Source: Geotalea sp. SG265
GTDB taxonomy: Bacteria > Desulfobacterota > Desulfuromonadia > Geobacterales > Geobacteraceae
DNA length: 64,000 nt
Reading direction: 5' to 3'
NCBI RefSeq assembly: GCF_022808985.1
Contig: NZ_JAKZFT010000002.1
Span: 124,001 to 188,000 of the forward strand
The notes beneath the pieces are model-generated. The model searched no databases. It was not told the DNA's origin and saw only the letters and a list, made by a program, of their open reading frames with translations. Shown here piece by piece: positions 50,584-60,579 of this stretch (positions within the stretch are counted from its first letter, which is position 1; each line of letters begins with the position of its first letter). The translations under genes were made by a program, and so were the position numbers.

Positions 50584-51488
50584 AACCGTCCGTCATACTT
50601 CCCGGTTTTGCCCACGAAACCACCCGAGAGTCCCCGGATAACGGCAGCCATTTTTGCTAGTGATTCTGACTCGAACAACAGAATTCCGGCTAGTTCACGG
50701 CAGAGATTGGTAAAGTCTTTAAGCACCCACCGGGGGAATTGCAACCCGTACCGCCGGTAGACAAGGATACGGTTCCTGGCATTATAATACCGGCGCAGCG
50801 GACTGTGATTAAAGACCTTGAAGGTCCTGCCAAAGGCCCTGTGCAGGGTCATGCGACCCAGGCCATGAACCAACTCTGCATCCCGAGCTTCAATGAGCCT
50901 GTACCCCTTGCTGCGTAACCGAAGGCAAAACTCGTGGTCAACACAGTCCATGAAGAACTCTTCTGCAAAAAAACCGACCTTGTTAAAAACCTCTATCCGT
51001 ACCAGATTGCCAGAAGTCATGGTAGTAAAAACTTCAGCATAAGGGCCGTCATCGCCCTCGGCATAGCTGCTGATTCTGCCCGTATGCCGATCCCGGTACC
51101 TGGGGCTGATCAATCCAACTCTGCTGAGGTCGGGACAGGCGTTACATGCCGCCAACAATGCGGCTATAAATCCTTCGGGGGCTGTGCTGTCCTGATCGAA
51201 GGTGGCAAGCCAGGGATAGCCGCGGTCACGGGCGAAGCGCACCCCTATGTTCAGGGCGGCGGCAATCCCCAGATTGTTCGTGTTGCTGATCAGGCTGATA
51301 CCCTCAAGCTTAGTCGCCTCGGCCAGGACTCGCCTCCCCTCAGGACCGGAGGCATTGTCGACGACAACAATCTCCGCCACCTGTGGGGCCAGGGCTTTGA
51401 TGTTTCCAAGAAGTTGCGGGGCGGGATCATATGCAACGATAACGGCACAGACTTCCTGCGCTCGGGTTGTGACCCGTTCAGCATCCAT
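50580..51488 (-). CDS. GT2 glycosyltransferase (rhamnosyltransferase-like)
   Basis: From ATG 51488 (GAGGGGGG close upstream) the product has 302 residues, with AVIVAYDPAPQLLGNIKAL, the TNNLGIAAALNIGVRFA motif and TFDQDSTAPEGFIAAL near residue 98, where DxD follows the rhamnosyltransferase style. The C-terminal part has MDCVDHEFCLRLRSKGYRLI and HSPLRRYYNARNRI, both typical of this group. The last 4 bases overlap the downstream GT2. Confidence 0.9.
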   Translation of the reverse strand: MDAERVTTRAQEVCAVIVAYDPAPQLLGNIKALAPQVAEIVVVDNASGPEGRRVLAEATKLEGISLISNTNNLGIAAALNIGVRFARDRGYPWLATFDQDSTAPEGFIAALLAACNACPDLSRVGLISPRYRDRHTGRISSYAEGDDGPYAEVFTTMTSGNLVRIEVFNKVGFFAEEFFMDCVDHEFCLRLRSKGYRLIEARDAELVHGLGRMTLHRAFGRTFKVFNHSPLRRYYNARNRILVYRRYGLQFPRWVLKDFTNLCRELAGILLFESESLAKMAAVIRGLSGGFVGKTGKYDGRL

Positions 51489-51594
51489 CTGCCCCCCCTC
51501 AATGCATGTGGAAAACGCCATATGTCTCACCATCTAACAGTTAGGCAAATGACCGCAGCGATCAGCATATGCATGTGCAATGCCGACAGAGCGG

Positions 51595-52296
51595 TCATCG
51601 GTTAAAGACTCGTTTCTGGAAGAATTTGTAAATTCGTAGCGACGGTTCAAGAATAAACACCTGTAATGCGGCAAAGATACCAAAATTTTTCCGAACGACT
51701 TTATAATATTCTGTGTAGTTCACCCGATCGCTGACTCCCCCTGGTAGTGCCGTCGCCCAAAAGGTCTCCGAAAAGGCAAAACGGGCACCCTTCAGATAGA
51801 GTCTCTGGTTAAAGTCGAAATCGGCATAAATACGGAAGTCAGTATCAAAAGGAGGCTGTGGACTGATAGCTTTTCTAACCAACAATGCCTGATGGTGTAA
51901 TGTGTTGCAAAAACGAAGCTTGAAGTCGATGGTCGAGCTACATATGCGCTCACTGCCAATTCGCACGCGACCATAGATGACGTCAGCATTGGAAAGATTC
52001 GGTTCCTGCGGCAGAGAAAGTAGTGTGTCACCAGCCCCGAGGAACAGCACATAGCTGTCGTCCGGGGCGATAGCCCAGCCCTTGTTCATCGCGTCGTAAA
52101 TGCCATTGTCCTTTTCGCTTATCCAGCAAATCATCCTATCTTGATATTTTTTTATTATATCTACGGTGCCATCGGTGGAACCACCATCAATAACAATATA
52201 ATCAATGTCACCACTCATATTGATTACACTTCTTATAGTTTTCTCAATATCAGCAGCTCCGTTAAATACGACTGTAATTACAAAAATTTTCAACAT
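51595..52296 (-). CDS. GT2 glycosyltransferase (WcaE-like)
   Basis: The 233-residue product has a short GT2 domain: ITVVFNGAADIEKTIRSV, IDGGSTDGTVDIIK and SEKDNGIYDAMNKGWAIA, a motif shared with colanic acid enzymes such as WcaE, then LFLGAGDTL with the catalytic acid. The gene is more AT-rich than the upstream housekeeping genes. Sugar specificity is unknown. Confidence 0.87.
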   Translation of the reverse strand: MLKIFVITVVFNGAADIEKTIRSVINMSGDIDYIVIDGGSTDGTVDIIKKYQDRMICWISEKDNGIYDAMNKGWAIAPDDSYVLFLGAGDTLLSLPQEPNLSNADVIYGRVRIGSERICSSTIDFKLRFCNTLHHQALLVRKAISPQPPFDTDFRIYADFDFNQRLYLKGARFAFSETFWATALPGGVSDRVNYTEYYKVVRKNFGIFAALQVFILEPSLRIYKFFQKRVFNR

Positions 52297-52332
52297 AGGA
52301 ATGATCGCATAATTAGTACTGATTGGATTTGT

Positions 52333-53289
52333 TCACACTACTTTCATTTTTTTAAGAATCGCAGGGAGGTAAAGCTTTTTTATCATGCTTATGTAGTAAT
52401 ATGACTTATTTATTTCAACATTTACTGGATTAAAATAAAAATCTTTTATGCATCTAATACCGATTTCGTTATTTGGGAATCTATTAATATTCAGAGCCAG
52501 TAATGAGTTGAACTTTTTTATCAATTTTGCATCTCGCACATAGTTCTCGATAAAAAAAGCTTTTGCCATATGATACAAAAGGATCAATTTCTCATATTTA
52601 GAAGAAGTTGAAATCGAATCGCTATGGGATCTGAATTGAGACAGTGGTTCATCGATGAAGTAAAACTTTTCATAGTCAAGTGACGTGAGCAAAAATATCG
52701 TCAGGTCATTTCCAACTGCGTGCATGCTAAAATCACTACCTATTTTATTGGGAATGTTCAGCAGCAGATTTTTCTTGAGATCTGTTTTTCTGAATATTGC
52801 ACAACCCGGAGAGTACGGCCAGTTATTACCTAACAAAACACCTTCCACATAAGTTTGCATAGAATGGAATCCCGGCTTCCCAATGACGTAGGCAAGTTCC
52901 TTTGTCTTGTTGTCTTCATCAAAAACTATAGCAGCTGTCAACACAAAGCCAACGTCTGAATTTTCCAATAGTATAGGATAAGTTTTCTCGATAAAGGTTT
53001 CAGATATCATATCATCAGACCATAAAATTTTAACAATATCAGCTGTTGCCAGATCAATAGCTTTTATCCAATTTCTTACCGGGCCTATATTCTTATCATT
53101 TTTATAAATTTTTACCCTGCTATCTTTCCGTGCAATTTGCTGACAGATATTCAAAGTGTTATCTGTACTGCAATTGTCTACTATTATCACTTCAATATCA
53201 CTAAAGGTCTGGTTTAAAGCAGATGATAGACAATCAGTTATATATAATTCACGATTAAAGGCAGGTATAACAATACTTACTCTAGGCAT
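52333..53289 (-). CDS. AT-rich GT2 glycosyltransferase, probably acquired
   Basis: The 318-residue product has VSIVIPAFNRELYITDCLSS, VDNCSTDNTLNICQ and the ILWSDDMISETFIE motif near residue 89. Base use is markedly AT-rich compared with flanking genes, with many AAA, AAT and ATA codons, which points to horizontal gain within the locus. The gaps on both sides are short and empty. Confidence 0.87.
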   Translation of the reverse strand: MPRVSIVIPAFNRELYITDCLSSALNQTFSDIEVIIVDNCSTDNTLNICQQIARKDSRVKIYKNDKNIGPVRNWIKAIDLATADIVKILWSDDMISETFIEKTYPILLENSDVGFVLTAAIVFDEDNKTKELAYVIGKPGFHSMQTYVEGVLLGNNWPYSPGCAIFRKTDLKKNLLLNIPNKIGSDFSMHAVGNDLTIFLLTSLDYEKFYFIDEPLSQFRSHSDSISTSSKYEKLILLYHMAKAFFIENYVRDAKLIKKFNSLLALNINRFPNNEIGIRCIKDFYFNPVNVEINKSYYYISMIKKLYLPAILKKMKVV

Positions 53290-53351
53290 TAGCGTTGTTC
53301 ACTTTCTTGTTAACATGAGTGATCTGAGCCTGACATACCATGGAAGCAATT

Positions 53352-54692
53352 TCACATGTCTGACCTGGAATTTTCTCTAAATCGAGCATGGAGGGTTTTG
53401 GGAAGCGTCCATGCCACAGTCAAGGCGAATGAGCAGATTAACCCAAAGACAACACCATATATGCCGTACCGTGGAATCAGGGCCAATTGCAGAATAATGT
53501 TCAGCGCCGCCTGCAGCGGCACGATAACCCATAAAGGCCTCAGGAAACTCATGCTCTGGAGTGCCATGGCATAGGTGTCGCTCCAGACACGAATGGCAAA
53601 ATACGCCCCCAAGGTTAACGTGAAAAGAGTAGGAATGGCCAGGTGCTGCCTCGGTGCAAGAAGTTTCACCAGCCAGGGCATCATCCACATCATCCCCCCC
53701 GTCACAAGGCAAATGAAACAAATGCCGGCTATATTGTAATCTCTAACGTATTTTCTGACCCTGCCCCACTCATTTCGGGCAATGGCCTCCGCACATACTG
53801 GCCAGACGGCTGCGAGCAGCGCAGCGTAAATAAAAAATGCGATATTGAAGACCTTAGTACCGAGGTTGTAGATAACAATCTCATTTGGTTTGAGGTACTG
53901 TGACATCAGCAGATAATCAATCTGCAGGACCCCGGCGGCCATGAGTCCGAAAAACCAGAACTTGAAAGCTCGCTTGACCAAGTGATGCAACAGCTCACGG
54001 GTGAAGGACCGTCTTCCGGCACATCCAGCAGCTTTCCCAATCAAAGCGATTACCGGTAGTCCGGCTATCGGCACAAAAGAAGCGATCAAGCTCCAGTAAA
54101 GCCTTTGTGTCGCAGTCAATTGCGTATGTACAACTATCCATATGCTTGCAAGTGTTAATAAGGCACCTACAGCAGGAATAATATTTGCCAAGTATCCTTT
54201 TTGCTCTGCGTACCAGATCCTGTAGACGATGCTGCCGATTCCCATCAGAATTGACAGCGCCCCCACAACGAAAAAGTAGTGTATTTTTTCTTCTGTAGAA
54301 AGGAAAGGAAAACTGCCCAATATTCTCGGAGCAAGATAGGTGCCCATAAAATGGAGCAGCACAATACTGGAAAAGACCAAAAATAGGGCAATCAACGCCG
54401 CAGCCCAAATAAAATCATCATAACTCTTATCCTTGGCCCGGCGCTCCGATATATGGTTTTGCAGGCTTACTCCCACGCCCATATCAGACAGCATGTACCA
54501 TCCCTGGAGCCCGCTCAGGATGGCATAAACAGCATAGTGTTCCGTGCCGAGGCCCTCGGTCAGCAACCGAATCGTGATGAGCCCTGCGGCTGCACTTGTT
54601 AGGCGGCCGGCCCACGCACTACCGGCAACCAGCATATGTGTCGGGATTTTTCTCAAAGGGCCTCTAGCCTTTAATTCCCGATATTCCACCAA
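53352..54692 (-). CDS. Polysaccharide flippase (Wzx/MATE-like)
   Basis: The 446-residue product has about twelve hydrophobic segments and the Wzx-type N terminus ([22 protein letters not shown]). It probably flips the lipid-linked oligosaccharide across the cytoplasmic membrane. The start is uncertain: TTG 54692 or GTG 54689 overlap the tyv gene by about 29 bases, while ATG 54635 lies downstream; none has a clear ribosome site. A Wzy polymerase was not recognised in the window. Confidence 0.85.
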   Translation of the reverse strand: MVEYRELKARGPLRKIPTHMLVAGSAWAGRLTSAAAGLITIRLLTEGLGTEHYAVYAILSGLQGWYMLSDMGVGVSLQNHISERRAKDKSYDDFIWAAALIALFLVFSSIVLLHFMGTYLAPRILGSFPFLSTEEKIHYFFVVGALSILMGIGSIVYRIWYAEQKGYLANIIPAVGALLTLASIWIVVHTQLTATQRLYWSLIASFVPIAGLPVIALIGKAAGCAGRRSFTRELLHHLVKRAFKFWFFGLMAAGVLQIDYLLMSQYLKPNEIVIYNLGTKVFNIAFFIYAALLAAVWPVCAEAIARNEWGRVRKYVRDYNIAGICFICLVTGGMMWMMPWLVKLLAPRQHLAIPTLFTLTLGAYFAIRVWSDTYAMALQSMSFLRPLWVIVPLQAALNIILQLALIPRYGIYGVVFGLICSFALTVAWTLPKTLHARFRENSRSDM

Positions 54693-55698
54693 CCCATTCG
54701 ACCATCCGCTTCACCCCATCCCGCGACGAAACCTTTGGTGTCCACCCTAAAAGTCTTGTTGCCTTGGCAACATCTGCCACGAAGAGGCGCTGGTCACTTT
54801 CCCGTGGTGGCAGCCTGGTATAATTCAGCTTCACATCAAGCAGTTCCTCCAACAAGGAAAAAAGCTCAAGCAAAGAGAGACTGTTGTCGATGCCACCGCC
54901 TATATTGAAAACCTGCCCTTGAGCGGTTTCGATAGCTCCCAAGGCTTTGAAATAAAGAGCGATCATATCGTCGGCGTGCAACAGGTCCCGCACCTGCTTT
55001 CCATTACCGGAAATAGTGAACGGCTCGTCAAGAGCGCCTCTTTTGCTTTCGACCGCTTTCTGGCAGAACCAGCCGACCCACCCCTGGTCATAGGTGGCGA
55101 ACTGCCTGCCGCCGTACATGGATGAATGGCGAAATACCACCGTTTTGAGTCCGAAGATGCGTGCGTAGTCAAGCATATATTGGTCTGCGGCTCCCTTTGA
55201 GCACCCGTATGGCGAATGGAACTCCAAAGGGGTAGTCTCGTCGAAACCGCGCGACCGGTCGGTACAGACATAGCGGGTCGGGGTCTCGTCATACCCGTAC
55301 TGCTCCAAGTCGCCGTAGACCTTGTTGGTTGACGAGTAAAGGACCGCCGCCTCCGGGCAGTACAGGCGGACCGCCTCCAGCAGGTTGTGGCTCCCCATGG
55401 CGTTCACTTCAAAGTCCATGCGGGGATTGGCGATGGAGGTGGTCATTGCCACCTGCCCCGCCAGATGGAATACGGCATCCGGGCAAAATTCCCGAATCAG
55501 CCGGGCAATGTCGTTCACATTGCGGATATCGCCGTGCACGTGACGGAAACTTCCCTGCCCCTTCAGCCAGGTCAGGTTATCGACGGAACCCGCCCGGTAG
55601 AGGTTGTCGAACACCACCAGGTCATCCCCACGACCAATGGCGTGAGCTGCCAGGTTACTCCCGAGAAATCCGCAGCCACCGGTAATCAACAGTTTCAT
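54664..55698 (-). CDS. tyv: CDP-paratose 2-epimerase (tyvelose epimerase)
   Basis: The 344-residue product is an extended short-chain dehydrogenase with the glycine-rich [12 protein letters not shown] start and the SSTNKVYGD and [22 protein letters not shown] motifs (YxxxK at the Y of SPYGCSK). It matches, nearly residue for residue in these parts, the Salmonella and Yersinia enzyme (RfbE/Tyv) that converts CDP-paratose to CDP-tyvelose, as recalled rather than aligned. It lies next to prt and rfbH in the required pathway. This is the strongest sign that tyvelose is made. Confidence 0.9.
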   Translation of the reverse strand: MKLLITGGCGFLGSNLAAHAIGRGDDLVVFDNLYRAGSVDNLTWLKGQGSFRHVHGDIRNVNDIARLIREFCPDAVFHLAGQVAMTTSIANPRMDFEVNAMGSHNLLEAVRLYCPEAAVLYSSTNKVYGDLEQYGYDETPTRYVCTDRSRGFDETTPLEFHSPYGCSKGAADQYMLDYARIFGLKTVVFRHSSMYGGRQFATYDQGWVGWFCQKAVESKRGALDEPFTISGNGKQVRDLLHADDMIALYFKALGAIETAQGQVFNIGGGIDNSLSLLELFSLLEELLDVKLNYTRLPPRESDQRLFVADVAKATRLLGWTPKVSSRDGVKRMVEWVGGISGIKG

Positions 55699-55711
55699 TC
55701 AGTCTTTCCTT

Positions 55712-56596
55712 TCAGAGCGAATTGTTGGTCCTCTCCAGTTCGATGGTCTGCCGGATGCCGTCCGGCAGGCGTATCTTGGGAGACCAGCCCAGTGCAGCAA
55801 GAGCGGAAACATCGGCCCTCGACTCCATTACCTCATTTTCCCTGTAGGGAACACCTCCGAAATTGAGGGTGGTCTTGGAGCCGATCAAGCGATGGATCGT
55901 CTCGACTATCTCACGTATGGTAACGGCATTGCCCGAGCCGAGCTCGTACTCCAGGAAACTTTCCCCACCGTCGATTGCTTTTCGCAGCAACAGCAGATAG
56001 GCGGAGCAGACATCGTCAATGTGAATAAAATCCCGTCGCTGCTCCCCCGGCGTCAGCTGCAAATCGGGAATATTCTGCAGGCAGCTTCTGATGATATGGG
56101 TGATAAACTTGCTGTCGTCATCACCGGCGCCGAAGAAATGCTCCAGCTTGATGTTGATAAAGCGGATGCTTCCGCGTTTCGCGAACATCTCGCCCCAATC
56201 TCTGAATTGCTTTTTCGACAGGGCATAAAAATTCAGATTCGGTGCCAGGCTGGAATCGGTATTCAGAAAAGTAGTTGTGCAGGATGAGGAGACAGCCTGC
56301 AGCAGCTTGAGCGGGAAAAGGACGTTGGCATCGAGCATGTCTGCTGCAGACTCACCGGTCCGGCCGTAACAGGTGGCGGTATGAATTATGGTGTCAAAGG
56401 TACCCGTCGTTGTGAAAATCTGCTCAAAGTCGCATGTGTCCAAATCGTAGACCTTGATCTGGGAGAGGATGTCGTGAATCCGGCGAGTGTCGGAACAGCT
56501 CCTTTTCAGAATGGTCAGATCATGCCCCTCATGGTGAAGCGCCCACAGAAGACGGCTTCCCAGGAAGCCAGTAGCACCGGTAATCAATATCTTCAT
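55712..56596 (-). CDS. prt: CDP-3,6-dideoxyhexose synthase, probably paratose synthase
   Basis: The 294-residue product is a short-chain dehydrogenase with GATGFLGSRLLWAL at the N terminus and the YALSKKQF (YxxxK) site near residue 124. It reduces the C4 keto group of the product of RfbH. In the family, abequose synthase and paratose synthase are close relatives; paratose synthase is the better choice because the next gene is the paratose 2-epimerase. It overlaps rfbH by 4 bases. Confidence 0.78.
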   Translation of the reverse strand: MKILITGATGFLGSRLLWALHHEGHDLTILKRSCSDTRRIHDILSQIKVYDLDTCDFEQIFTTTGTFDTIIHTATCYGRTGESAADMLDANVLFPLKLLQAVSSSCTTTFLNTDSSLAPNLNFYALSKKQFRDWGEMFAKRGSIRFINIKLEHFFGAGDDDSKFITHIIRSCLQNIPDLQLTPGEQRRDFIHIDDVCSAYLLLLRKAIDGGESFLEYELGSGNAVTIREIVETIHRLIGSKTTLNFGGVPYRENEVMESRADVSALAALGWSPKIRLPDGIRQTIELERTNNSL

Positions 56597-57942
56597 TTGG
56601 TACAGTAATCCCGGATCGTATCGCTCATATAACCAATCATATCCCCGCTCATTCCGGGATAGACACCGACCCAGAAGGTGTCGTGCATTATCCTGTCGGT
56701 ATTCTCCAGACTGCCGACGGCCCGGTATCCCTTACCGCTGCGACGCATCCCATCGAAACAGGGGTGTTTTATGAGGTTGCCGGCAAAGAGCATTCGGGTC
56801 TGAATGCCTTTCATCTCCAGGTGATTGACGATCTCCTCCCGGGTAAAACCAGCTTGTTCCCTTACCGTAAGCAGGAATCCGAACCAAGAAGGGTCAGAGT
56901 TTACCGTCGCCTCGGGAAGGATGAAGAGATCCGCCAGCTCTGCCAGGTTTTCCCGCAACTGAGTCCAATTTTTCTTCCTCGCCGCAATAAAGCCATTGAG
57001 CTTATCCAGCTGAGCACAGCCGATGGCCGCCTGCATGTCGGTCACCTTCAGGTTGTAGCCGAAATGGGAGTAGACATACTTGTGATCGTAGCCGTGGGGG
57101 AGTTCACCGAACTGCTGGGTAAAGCGGTTGCCGCAGGTATTGTCCCGCCCCGACGGGCACCAGCAGTCCCTCCCCCAATCACGGAAGGATTCGACCAGCC
57201 TTTTCAGGGTAGTGTCGTTGGTATAGACGGCCCCTCCTTCCCCCATGGTCATGTGATGTGGTGGATAAAAACTCGAAGTGCCGAGGTGGCCGATCGTTCC
57301 CGTATAACGCCATTCGCCGTTATACAAATAACGGGAGCCCAAGGCATCGCAGTTATCCTCGATGAGCCAGAGGTTATGCCTGTCGCAGAAAGACCTGACC
57401 GATTGGAGATCAAAGGGATTTCCAAGAGTGTGGGCGACCATCACTCCCTTGGAATTCACAGACAGTGCCTGCTCCAGCTGTGTGCAATCAATGTTGTAGG
57501 TGGGAAGTTCCACATCCACGAAGACAGGGACTGCACCATATTGAACAGCGGGGGCAACGGTTGTGGGAAAGCCGGCGGCAACAGTGATTATCTCATCGCC
57601 CGGTTTCAACCTTCTTTCTCCGAGCTTTGGCGAGGTCAATGCCATCAATGCCAGCAGGTTTGCGGAGGAACCGGAATTGGTCAGGGAACAATGCTGAATG
57701 CCGAGAAACTCGGCAAATTCGCGTTCGAATCTTTCGGCATATCTGCCCGTGGTCAGCCAGAAGTCGAGAGACGAGTCTATGAGGTTGACAATTTCTCTTT
57801 CGTCGAAAACACGCCCGGCATAGGGAATGCGGTTGCCGGGGAAAAATTGTCGGCTGTCCTTGTGTTTGAATTCGTAGTATTTGATTGCAGCCTGAATCAC
57901 TTGCTCACGCAGAATTTTTTCCTTTTTCTTTCCCTCTTCCAC
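56593..57942 (-). CDS. rfbH: CDP-4-keto-6-deoxyglucose-3-dehydrase (E1)
   Basis: The 449-residue product is the unusual PMP-dependent iron-sulfur dehydrase of CDP-dideoxyhexose synthesis. The PLP lysine is replaced by His229 in SSFYPPHHMTMGEGG, the family hallmark. The [2Fe-2S] ligands are visible as Cys198 (EDNCDA), and Cys260, Cys262 and Cys270 in DCWCPSGRDNTC, with the expected C-x-C-x7-C spacing. It needs a reductase (E3) partner that is not encoded in this window. It overlaps prt by 4 bases. Confidence 0.93.
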   Translation of the reverse strand: MEEGKKKEKILREQVIQAAIKYYEFKHKDSRQFFPGNRIPYAGRVFDEREIVNLIDSSLDFWLTTGRYAERFEREFAEFLGIQHCSLTNSGSSANLLALMALTSPKLGERRLKPGDEIITVAAGFPTTVAPAVQYGAVPVFVDVELPTYNIDCTQLEQALSVNSKGVMVAHTLGNPFDLQSVRSFCDRHNLWLIEDNCDALGSRYLYNGEWRYTGTIGHLGTSSFYPPHHMTMGEGGAVYTNDTTLKRLVESFRDWGRDCWCPSGRDNTCGNRFTQQFGELPHGYDHKYVYSHFGYNLKVTDMQAAIGCAQLDKLNGFIAARKKNWTQLRENLAELADLFILPEATVNSDPSWFGFLLTVREQAGFTREEIVNHLEMKGIQTRMLFAGNLIKHPCFDGMRRSGKGYRAVGSLENTDRIMHDTFWVGVYPGMSGDMIGYMSDTIRDYCTK

Positions 57943-57956
57943 ACTCTATCCTTTCC

Positions 57957-59063
57957 TTAAGGTGCGTCAGGTTTCCCCGCAACCTTTACGTATTCCTCAA
58001 TCTGCTGCAGACAAACTTCCCGTAGGTCTCTTTTTTCCAAGTAGCCGCGCGTCCACTCGACGATGCTGTCCAGGGTGCGTTCCAGATTCCAGCGGGGCCT
58101 CCATCCCAGTTCAGCCTTGGCTTTGGAACAATCCAGCTTCAGGTAGTGTGCCTCGTGGGGATGCTCACCCTCATCCAGCACATATCTGGCGCCTTGCCCC
58201 CAACTGTTGCAGAGCCTCTGCACCAGCCATTCCACAGGTCTGGCATCCTCATCACGTGGGCCGAAATTCCATCCTTCCGCAAAGTGTGGCCCCACCGCAT
58301 GGAGCTTCTCAGCCAGCAGGAGGTACCCGGAAAGGGGCTCCAGCACATGCTGCCATGGACGAATGGCATGGGGGTTGCGGATTTTAACCGGCTTACCTGC
58401 AAGAATGGAGCGGATCACATCCGGAATAAGCCGGTCGTTTGCCCAGTCGCCCCCTCCGATGACATTGCCGGCACGGGCCGTGGCAACGGCTGCACTATGC
58501 CGCAACGCAGTGGTATTGTTGCATTTCTGATTGACGAAGTAGGAGTTGCGATAGGCTGCCGTAACCAGCTCCGAGCATCCCTTGCTGTTGGAATAGGGGT
58601 CATACCCCCCCATCGGCTCGTTTTCCCGATAGCCCCAGGCCCATTCCTTGTTTTCGTAACACTTGTCGGTGGTGACGTTCACCACCGCGCGTACGCTCGG
58701 GCAATTGCGTACCGCTTCCAGCAAATGAACGGTCCCCATGACGTTGACCGCATAAGTCTCCACAGGTATCTTATACGAATCGCGGACCAACGGCTGTGCG
58801 GCCATGTGAATGACGATTTCCGGCGAGGCCTTGGTCATTTCCGCCTGCAACCGTGCCAAGTCCCGCACATCGGCAACAACCGAAGCCATCAATTCCCCAA
58901 CCTGCGCCAGTTCAAAGAGGCTGGGGTTAGTGGGAGGCTTCAGCGCATAGCCGGTTACCCGCGCCCCCAGACTGTGCAGCCAGAGGCAGAGCCAAGCACC
59001 TTTGAATCCGGTATGTCCTGAGACAAAAACACTTTTTCCGCGCCAGAAATCCGCAGCCACCAT
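57957..59063 (-). CDS. rfbG: CDP-glucose 4,6-dehydratase
   Basis: The product (368 residues from ATG 59063) has the NAD-binding GHTGFKGAWLCLWLHSLG motif, TTDKCYENKEWAWGYREN near residue 130 and the YDPYSNSKGCSELV site. It turns CDP-glucose into CDP-4-keto-6-deoxyglucose. The start is chosen because GGAG lies six bases upstream and because the encoded AADFWRGKSVFVSG aligns with the normal RfbG start; ATGs at 59075 and 59099 are possible. It follows rfbF. Confidence 0.92.
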   Translation of the reverse strand: MVAADFWRGKSVFVSGHTGFKGAWLCLWLHSLGARVTGYALKPPTNPSLFELAQVGELMASVVADVRDLARLQAEMTKASPEIVIHMAAQPLVRDSYKIPVETYAVNVMGTVHLLEAVRNCPSVRAVVNVTTDKCYENKEWAWGYRENEPMGGYDPYSNSKGCSELVTAAYRNSYFVNQKCNNTTALRHSAAVATARAGNVIGGGDWANDRLIPDVIRSILAGKPVKIRNPHAIRPWQHVLEPLSGYLLLAEKLHAVGPHFAEGWNFGPRDEDARPVEWLVQRLCNSWGQGARYVLDEGEHPHEAHYLKLDCSKAKAELGWRPRWNLERTLDSIVEWTRGYLEKRDLREVCLQQIEEYVKVAGKPDAP

Positions 59064-59083
59064 CACCGTCTCCATCTCGCCAC

Positions 59084-59854
59084 TCACCAGAGCTTCCATG
59101 GCGCTTTACCGCTATTCCAGAGTTCTTCCAGGTAATGTTTATCCCGCAGGGTGTCCATCGGTTGCCAAAACCCTTCGTGTTTATAGGCAAACAGCTCGCC
59201 ATCGCGGGCCAGACCTTCTAAAGGCTCACGTTCGAATAAGGTTGCGTCGCCTGGTATGTAGTCGATAATTTTAGGCTCCAGAACGAAGAAACCGCCATTG
59301 ATCCAGTTGCCGTCCCCGGCAGGCTTTTCCATGAACGAGGTCACCCGGTCTCCGGTGCCGAAGGAAAGCGCCCCGAAACGCCCTGACGGCTGGGTTGAAG
59401 TGACGGTCGCCAATTGGCCATGCTGCTGATGGAAAGCAACCAGTCGCGCGATATCCACATTAGCCACGCCATCGCCGTAGGTGAGCATGAAGGTTTCATC
59501 CCCCACGTATGGTGCCACCCGTTTCACCCGCCCGCCAGTCATGGTTTCCGCCCCCGTGTCCACCAAAGTCACCCGCCAGGGCTCGGCGTATTGCTGGTGC
59601 ACCTCCATGCTGTTATTGCACATATCGAAGGTGACATCGCTCATATGGAGAAAATAGTTGGAGAAGTACTCCTTGATCATGTACCCCTTAAAGCCGAGAC
59701 AAATGATAAAGTCATTGAAGCCGTAATGGGAATAGATCTTCATGATATGCCAGAGAATCGGCTTGCCGCCGATTTCCACCATGGGCTTCGGCCGCAGTGA
59801 CGTTTCCTCGCTTAGCCGTGTGCCGAGTCCTCCTGCCAGAATAACCACTTTCAT
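59084..59854 (-). CDS. rfbF: Glucose-1-phosphate cytidylyltransferase
   Basis: RfbF makes CDP-glucose, the first committed step of CDP-dideoxysugar synthesis. The 256-residue product has the nucleotidyltransferase signature [22 protein letters not shown] at the N terminus (interrupted here for brevity at residue 25), and [18 protein letters not shown] and [13 protein letters not shown] motifs. It overlaps the upstream regulator by 4 bases, so regulator and pathway are in one transcript. Confidence 0.93.
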   Translation of the reverse strand: MKVVILAGGLGTRLSEETSLRPKPMVEIGGKPILWHIMKIYSHYGFNDFIICLGFKGYMIKEYFSNYFLHMSDVTFDMCNNSMEVHQQYAEPWRVTLVDTGAETMTGGRVKRVAPYVGDETFMLTYGDGVANVDIARLVAFHQQHGQLATVTSTQPSGRFGALSFGTGDRVTSFMEKPAGDGNWINGGFFVLEPKIIDYIPGDATLFEREPLEGLARDGELFAYKHEGFWQPMDTLRDKHYLEELWNSGKAPWKLW

Positions 59855-60516
59855 TGTCTCGCTCCTTGATCCTTCGCATGCTTGGGGTTGACCGGCTCCT
59901 TCAGGTCGTCATGCGCCCCTCCGCCGCTCATTAAAATCAATGCCGGCTCCGCCCCTAGCCGAAGCAGCTCCTGCCGCAGCGCTGCACCTTTTTTTATGGA
60001 GGTGATGACTATCCGGTGATTGCCCGACAAAAGTCCCATGGCCAGCGTCGCCACCTGTTTGTCGAAAAATATCTTTCCGGCTGCATCGTCATCCATGACG
60101 GCCGCCAATTCGAGCCCAATCTCCCGCAGGGAAAGATAGGCGATCTCAGCCACCTCATCGACGCCGCAAAAGGCGACGCTCCTGATCCCCTGGCCATGAA
60201 GGCTCCTGAACAATGCCAGGTAGTCCTGACGGGCAATTGTGTAAAGGCTGGAAAAATATCCCAGATGCTGGTAGGCGAGGCGGCTTTTCTCGGCAATTCC
60301 CTGGGGGGTAAGCAGGTAGGCGTACCGATTCCTCGGAAAGTTCTTGACCCTGACGAAACCTTTGGCAACAAGATTTTTCAGGTAGGAGTTGACGAGCCCA
60401 AGGGCGATGCCTAGGCGGTGGGACAGCTCCCGCTGGGAGATCGGCTCTTCTGTGGCGATTTCCGCCATGAGCCGCAGGGCACGGTAGCTGTCGAGGCTTT
60501 TTTCTTCATCGTTCAT
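59851..60516 (-). CDS. MarR-like EPS-locus regulator fused to a Rossmann-like domain
   Basis: The product (221 residues from ATG 60516) has an N-terminal winged helix (about 10-85) with [20 protein letters not shown] and [20 protein letters not shown], which resembles the EPS-associated MarR-type family. The C-terminal half (about 105-205) has [31 protein letters not shown] and a RIVITSI strand, like a nucleotide-binding sensor domain. It may thus sense a nucleotide or sugar nucleotide and control this locus; the ligand and target are unknown. It overlaps rfbF by 4 bases. A TTG start at 60534 is possible but less likely. Confidence 0.75.
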   Translation of the reverse strand: MNDEEKSLDSYRALRLMAEIATEEPISQRELSHRLGIALGLVNSYLKNLVAKGFVRVKNFPRNRYAYLLTPQGIAEKSRLAYQHLGYFSSLYTIARQDYLALFRSLHGQGIRSVAFCGVDEVAEIAYLSLREIGLELAAVMDDDAAGKIFFDKQVATLAMGLLSGNHRIVITSIKKGAALRQELLRLGAEPALILMSGGGAHDDLKEPVNPKHAKDQGARQ

Positions 60517-60579
60517 GAGATGAACATACAGCAAAGGGGCCGAATGGGCAATATAAAATTTTAATGGTCAGAGATTTCT

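Noticed and set aside
56683-57960. A 425-codon open frame opposite rfbH
   Set aside because: rfbH has all its catalytic and iron-sulfur residues on the minus strand; this frame has no recognisable motif.
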